A DNA stretch of 64,000 nucleotides from HGM13006 sp900757695 (GTDB taxonomy: Bacteria > Bacillota > Clostridia > Oscillospirales > Oscillospiraceae): contig CAUHNW010000013.1 of the NCBI GenBank assembly GCA_959607825.1, positions 24,244 through 88,243 on the forward strand, given 5' to 3'. A model generated the notes under the pieces. It worked only from the letters and a program-made list of their open reading frames with translations, had not been told where the DNA came from and did no database searches. The position numbers were made by a program, and so were the translations under genes. Numbering within the stretch: the first letter of the stretch is position 1; the number at the start of each line of letters is the position of its first letter. This document shows, piece after piece, positions 60,612 to 64,000 of this stretch.

Positions 60612-60917
60612 ATGAACAGTCACGGTAAGGGAAGCGATCGGGGTGCGGCGCTCTATGAGGCACTGCTGACCTTAAAGACCCCGGAAGAATGCTATGCCTT
60701 TTTTGAGGATCTCTGCACGGTGTCGGAACAGATGGCCATGGAGCAGCGGTTTGAGGTGGCACGTCTGCTGGATCAGGGGAATATCTACAGTGATGTACTG
60801 GAAAAGACCGGCGTCAGCAGCGCCACGGTGAGTCGGGTCAAGCGCTGCCTGAATTATGGAGCAGGGGGCTACCGGCTGGTGCTGGAGCGCATGAAAACCG
60901 GGGAGGAAACGGAATGA
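60612..60917 (+). CDS. YerC/YecD-type TrpR-superfamily protein
   Basis: The ATG at 60612 follows GAGAGGTG. 101 residues. LKTPEECYAFFEDLCTVSE and the helix-turn-helix SDVLEKTGVSSATVSRVKRCL match the TrpR-related YerC family, found widely in Firmicutes. Role as a DNA-binding regulator; targets unknown. Overlaps the next gene by four bases. Confidence 0.87.
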   Translation: MNSHGKGSDRGAALYEALLTLKTPEECYAFFEDLCTVSEQMAMEQRFEVARLLDQGNIYSDVLEKTGVSSATVSRVKRCLNYGAGGYRLVLERMKTGEETE

Positions 60918-61663
60918 GCAGCTACGGACCGCTGGCAGACTGGTACGACAGCCTGACGGAGGATGTGGACTACGAGGGACTCTATGCGTATCTCATGGCC
61001 ATCTTCCGCCGGAACGGCATCCAGCCGGACACGGTGCTGGATATGGCCTGCGGCACCGGCAGCCTCAGTATCCTGTTTGCGGGAAATGGCAGCCGCTGTT
61101 ATGGCATGGATCTCAGCGTGGATATGCTGACCCGGGGCGCCATGAAGGTGCAGGATATGGACCCTGCGCCTATGTTTCTCCATGGCGACATGGCAGACTT
61201 TACCCTGCCGGAGCAGGTGGACGTACTGGTGTGCATGCTGGACAGCTTCAACTATATGGCCACGCCGGAGCAAGGGCTCCGTGCCATTTCCTGCTTTGCC
61301 CGGGCGCTGCGGCCCGGGGGCATGCTGGTGTTTGATGTGCGCCCGCCGGAGCAGCTCCGTGCCTTTGACGGTCAGATGTTTATGGACGAGACCGAGGACG
61401 TAGTGTGCATCTGGCGCACGGAGTTTGACGAAAAAGAGAACCAGTGCTTCTACGGCATGGACATCTTTGTGCGGGAAGGGAAGCTCTGGCGGCGGGAGCA
61501 GGAGGAGCATGTGGAATATGCCTATTCTCTCCCGTGGCTTCAGGAGCAGCTTCAGGCGGCGGGCTTTACCGACGTCCATTTTTACGGGGAGCGGACGTTC
61601 CTGCCACCCCAGCCCGATGAAGAGCGGGTGTTTATTACAGCACGAAAGGAAGAGCGCACATGA
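60914..61663 (+). CDS. Class I SAM-dependent methyltransferase
   Basis: 249 residues. Motif I VLDMACGTGSLS, then MDLSVDMLTRG and LRPGGMLVFDVR. Substrate unknown. Coupled with yerC-like gene and hslO by overlaps. Confidence 0.88.
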   Translation: MSSYGPLADWYDSLTEDVDYEGLYAYLMAIFRRNGIQPDTVLDMACGTGSLSILFAGNGSRCYGMDLSVDMLTRGAMKVQDMDPAPMFLHGDMADFTLPEQVDVLVCMLDSFNYMATPEQGLRAISCFARALRPGGMLVFDVRPPEQLRAFDGQMFMDETEDVVCIWRTEFDEKENQCFYGMDIFVREGKLWRREQEEHVEYAYSLPWLQEQLQAAGFTDVHFYGERTFLPPQPDEERVFITARKEERT

Positions 61664-62568
61664 CAGATCAGCTTGTCCGGGCCATGACACGGGACGGCTT
61701 TGTAAAAATTACGGCGGTGAGCACCACGGAGCTTACCGGCCGGGCCAGAGAGATCCATCATACCACTGCCGTGGCCACGGCGGCCCTTGGACGGGTGCTG
61801 GCGGCCACCAGTATGATCGGCAATATGCAGAAGATCGACCAGGGCAGTGTGACCCTGATCATCAAGGGCGGCGGTCCGCTGGGAACGCTGCTGGCCACCG
61901 CAGACCCGGAGGGAAATGTCCGGGGCTATGTGGAAAATCCGCAGATTGATTTGATGGAGAAGTATCAGGGAAAGCTGGACGTGGGAGCGGCAGTGGGTGC
62001 CGACGGAACACTGACCCTGATCCGGGATCTCCATATGAAGGATCCCTATGTGGGCACCGTACAGCTGCTGGGCGGCGAGATCGCCGAGGATGTGGCGGCA
62101 TACTTTGTGGAGAGTGAGCAGGTGCCGACTGTATGTGCCCTGGGCGTGCTGCTGAACCGGGATCAGACGGTGGATGTGGCCGGGGGCTATCTGCTGCAGC
62201 TGCTGCCCGGTGCGCCGGATTGCCTGATCGACCAGCTGGAGGCCAGCGTTGCCAAGGCGGGCAGCGTCTCCGGCATGATGAAGAATGGCCTTGGGCCGGC
62301 AGAGATCATTGAGACCCTGCTGGGGAAGGATGAAGTGGAAATCCTGGAGACCACGCCCATTTCCTATAAGTGCTATTGCAGCCGGGAGCGGGTGGCATCC
62401 ACCATTATTTCGCTGGGTGCAAAGGAAATGCAGGATATCATCGATGAGGGGCAGGACATCCATGTGGACTGCCAGTTCTGCGATACGGTGTATACCTTTA
62501 CCCCGGCGGATATTCAGGCGCTGCTGGATCATGCCACAAAGCCCGAGGAACCGGAGGATACGGAATAA
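61660..62568 (+). CDS. hslO: Hsp33 redox-regulated chaperone
   Basis: 302 residues. The C-terminal zinc redox switch is CYCSRE with CQFC about 30 residues later. NMQKIDQGSVTLIIKGGGP and GNVRGYVENP are typical. Holds unfolded proteins under oxidative stress, useful for an anaerobe meeting oxygen. Confidence 0.95.
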   Translation: MTDQLVRAMTRDGFVKITAVSTTELTGRAREIHHTTAVATAALGRVLAATSMIGNMQKIDQGSVTLIIKGGGPLGTLLATADPEGNVRGYVENPQIDLMEKYQGKLDVGAAVGADGTLTLIRDLHMKDPYVGTVQLLGGEIAEDVAAYFVESEQVPTVCALGVLLNRDQTVDVAGGYLLQLLPGAPDCLIDQLEASVAKAGSVSGMMKNGLGPAEIIETLLGKDEVEILETTPISYKCYCSRERVASTIISLGAKEMQDIIDEGQDIHVDCQFCDTVYTFTPADIQALLDHATKPEEPEDTE

Positions 62569-62578
62569 CAGATCACAA

Positions 62579-62616
62579 AAAGTCCAGATTCGGCACCATG
62601 ACCGAATCTGGACTTT
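62579..62616. terminator. Bidirectional terminator between hslO and M42 peptidase
   Basis: AAAGTCCAGATTCGG with CCGAATCTGGACTTT, a perfect 15-bp stem. Confidence 0.85.
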
Positions 62617-62628
62617 CTTGGGATGATA

Positions 62629-63666
62629 TTAGAGCTTCAGGAAGCCCTCCAGCACCTTCAGGGTGTTCATAACGCCGTCGATATGGCTGCGCTCATAGCC
62701 GTGGCTGGCATAGACGCCTGCACCGATGAGACCGTGGCGAATGTCGTTTCCGGCGGAGAGGGTGGCCTCCACATCGGAGCCGTAGTGGGGGTAGACGTCA
62801 ACGGCAAAATCGGCCTGCTCATTCCGGGCGGCGGCGATGAGCTCGGAGACCAGCGAATAGCTGTAGGGGCCGCCGGAGTCCTTGCAGCAGATGGAGACCT
62901 GCCGCTCTGTGCAGGATAGCCCCTCGCCCACACAGCCCATGTCCACGCTGATGGCGTCTGTAACGCCCGCAGGGACGGAACCGGCACCGCCGTGGCCAAC
63001 CTCTTCGTAAACGGTGACGTGGGCGTAGACACGGCGCTGGAGCTTCAAATGGCTATCGTGGATGTACTTGGCCAGCCCCAGAAGGATACCCACGGAGAGT
63101 TTGTCGTCCAGAAAACGGCTCTTGATATAGCCGGAGGAGGTCACATGGGTGCGGGGGTCAAAGCACACAATGTCACCGGTCATAATGCCCAGCTTTTCGG
63201 CATCGGCCTTGGAGGCGACGTCCTCGTCCAGCACGACCTCAGTGGTGTCAAAGCTGCGCTCCGTTTTGGCATAGGCGCCGTTTACATGGACAGAGGCATT
63301 GATGAGCTGCAAGGTGCCCTCATAGACCCGGCCATCCCGGGTGTAGACCTTTACGTTTTCTGCCTCGCCGTTCTGGGCCTGCATGCCGCCCAGCGCCGTA
63401 ACACGGAGCCGGCCATTGGCCTTGACCTCGGCTACCATGGCGCCTAGGGTGTCGGTGTGGGCCTCCAGCAGGACGGCGTTTTCGGCATCCTCACCCCCAA
63501 GGCAGATGAGTACGCCGCCCTTCCGGGTCAGGTGTGCCTCAAAGCCCAGAGCCTGAAAAGCCTCCAGCACCCACTGGGCTGCTTTCTTGGTATAGCCGGT
63601 GGGGCTGTCAATGCCCAGAAGGGCAGCGGCCTGCTGTACGGCAAAATCTCGATATGCGGTTTCCAT
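62629..63666 (-). CDS. M42-family aminopeptidase/endoglucanase-like metallopeptidase
   Basis: The ATG at 63666 is eight bases after GAGGT; an ATG at 63681 lacks a ribosome site. 345 residues. Metal ligands appear in LLEAHTDTLG, RFLDDK, VYEEVGHGGAG (catalytic and ligand Glu), VDMGCVG and a late ASHGYERSH. Cytosolic peptide trimming, probably as a multimer. Confidence 0.92.
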   Translation of the reverse strand: METAYRDFAVQQAAALLGIDSPTGYTKKAAQWVLEAFQALGFEAHLTRKGGVLICLGGEDAENAVLLEAHTDTLGAMVAEVKANGRLRVTALGGMQAQNGEAENVKVYTRDGRVYEGTLQLINASVHVNGAYAKTERSFDTTEVVLDEDVASKADAEKLGIMTGDIVCFDPRTHVTSSGYIKSRFLDDKLSVGILLGLAKYIHDSHLKLQRRVYAHVTVYEEVGHGGAGSVPAGVTDAISVDMGCVGEGLSCTERQVSICCKDSGGPYSYSLVSELIAAARNEQADFAVDVYPHYGSDVEATLSAGNDIRHGLIGAGVYASHGYERSHIDGVMNTLKVLEGFLKL

Positions 63667-63843
63667 ATCCATCAACCTCATTTCTGATTTTTTTCAATAA
63701 AATAATAGGATCATTATAGCAGGTATCCCGGAAAAAGAAAAGACGGAGGATTTTCCTAAAAAGTTTTTTCTGCGAAAAAGTGTTGCAAATCAAGGGTTTT
63801 TTCGCATTCTACAAAAAAGATTGAAAAAATTCGAAAAAAGTGC

Positions 63844-63872
63844 TTGACAATTGGGGGTATCCTGAGTATAAT
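63844..63872 (+). promoter_or_regulatory. Promoter of tRNA-Val
   Basis: TTGACA (63844-63849), 17 bp, TATAAT (63867-63872). The stretch 63667-63843 is A/T-rich and otherwise holds only the upstream region of the peptidase gene. Confidence 0.85.
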
Positions 63873-63924
63873 AGCAACGTTCCTTGTGAGGCACGGTTCC
63901 CAACACCGCCTCACAGAACGGCTT

Positions 63925-64000
63925 GGGAGCATAGCTCAGCTGGGAGAGCACCTGCCTTACAAGCAGGGGGTCACAGGTTCGAGCCCTGTTGTTCCCACCA
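63925..64000 (+). tRNA. tRNA-Val (TAC)
   Basis: 76 nt including encoded CCA at the window end. Acceptor GGGAGCA with TGTTCCC, anticodon loop CTTACAA giving TAC, T-loop GTTCGAG. A leader hairpin TGTGAGGC/GCCTCACA precedes it. Further tRNA genes may follow outside the window. Confidence 0.95.

Noticed and set aside
1..64000. CRISPR arrays, prophage, insertion sequences or rRNA genes.
   Set aside because: No regularly spaced direct repeats, no transposase, integrase or phage structural genes, and no rRNA-like sequence were seen.

Overview
Origin. The window is high-GC, densely packed Firmicute DNA. Genes follow strong AGGAGG-type ribosome sites, promoters are TTGACA-N17-TATAAT, and both tRNA genes encode CCA. 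Gene content (a transhydroxylase-type molybdoenzyme, BKACE, Moco genes, a DnaJ/GrpE/DUF5685 operon, PadR/DUF1700/DUF4097) suggests an anaerobic gut Oscillospiraceae of the Flavonifractor/Lawsonibacter/Pseudoflavonifractor type. That placement is inferred from gene content only.

Layout. 1-7.7 kb: an MFS transporter cut by the window edge, a dicarboxylate/amino-acid symporter with an unusual N-terminal domain, a degenerate-GGDEF/EAL regulator, and an SDR oxidoreductase divergent from a LysR regulator. 7.7-10.2 kb: a minus-strand DnaJ/GrpE-like operon. 10.4-18.5 kb: a plus-strand catabolic block of five small uncharacterised genes, a two-subunit pyrogallol/phloroglucinol transhydroxylase-like molybdoenzyme, a thiolase and a BKACE enzyme. 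18.5-19.07 kb: palindromic repeats, then a probable molybdenum-cofactor riboswitch with an intrinsic terminator. 19.07-23.3 kb: moeA, a second molybdopterin-binding protein, moaA, moaC, mogA. 23.3-25.2 kb: PadR/DUF1700/DUF4097 unit. 25.3-30.6 kb: a MerR regulator divergent from a cyclase-family hydrolase, a 3-hydroxyacyl dehydrogenase-like enzyme, DUF3870 and a sodium:solute symporter. 30.8-33.8 kb: LysR, then a GntR/ABC exporter operon. 33.8-44.7 kb: molybdenum nucleotidyltransferases, DtxR, mtnA, tRNA-Leu, a ModE-linked ABC importer and a divergent xanthine dehydrogenase-type molybdenum hydroxylase. 45.5-57.7 kb: a surface polysaccharide locus containing UDP-galactopyranose mutase. 57.9-64 kb: PTS EIIC, purA, yerC-like gene, methyltransferase, Hsp33, M42 peptidase, tRNA-Val.

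How it fits together. The best reading is an anaerobic trihydroxybenzene pathway. The transhydroxylase would convert pyrogallol to phloroglucinol. An SDR (possibly the 5.9-kb gene) would reduce it. The cyclase-family enzyme would open dihydrophloroglucinol, the dehydrogenase would make triacetate, BKACE would cleave triacetate with acetyl-CoA, and thiolase would finish. Two promoters with 19-bp spacers carry the same dyad, one beside the MerR gene and one before the transhydroxylase operon; a third dyad sits at the symporter start. One MerR protein may therefore control separated parts of the pathway. The surrounding molybdenum genes match the enzymes: MobA-type transferase for the bis-MGD transhydroxylase, MocA-type transferase for the XDH-type enzyme, a Moco riboswitch, and a ModE-like operator on the importer. 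Assignments beyond family level are inference.
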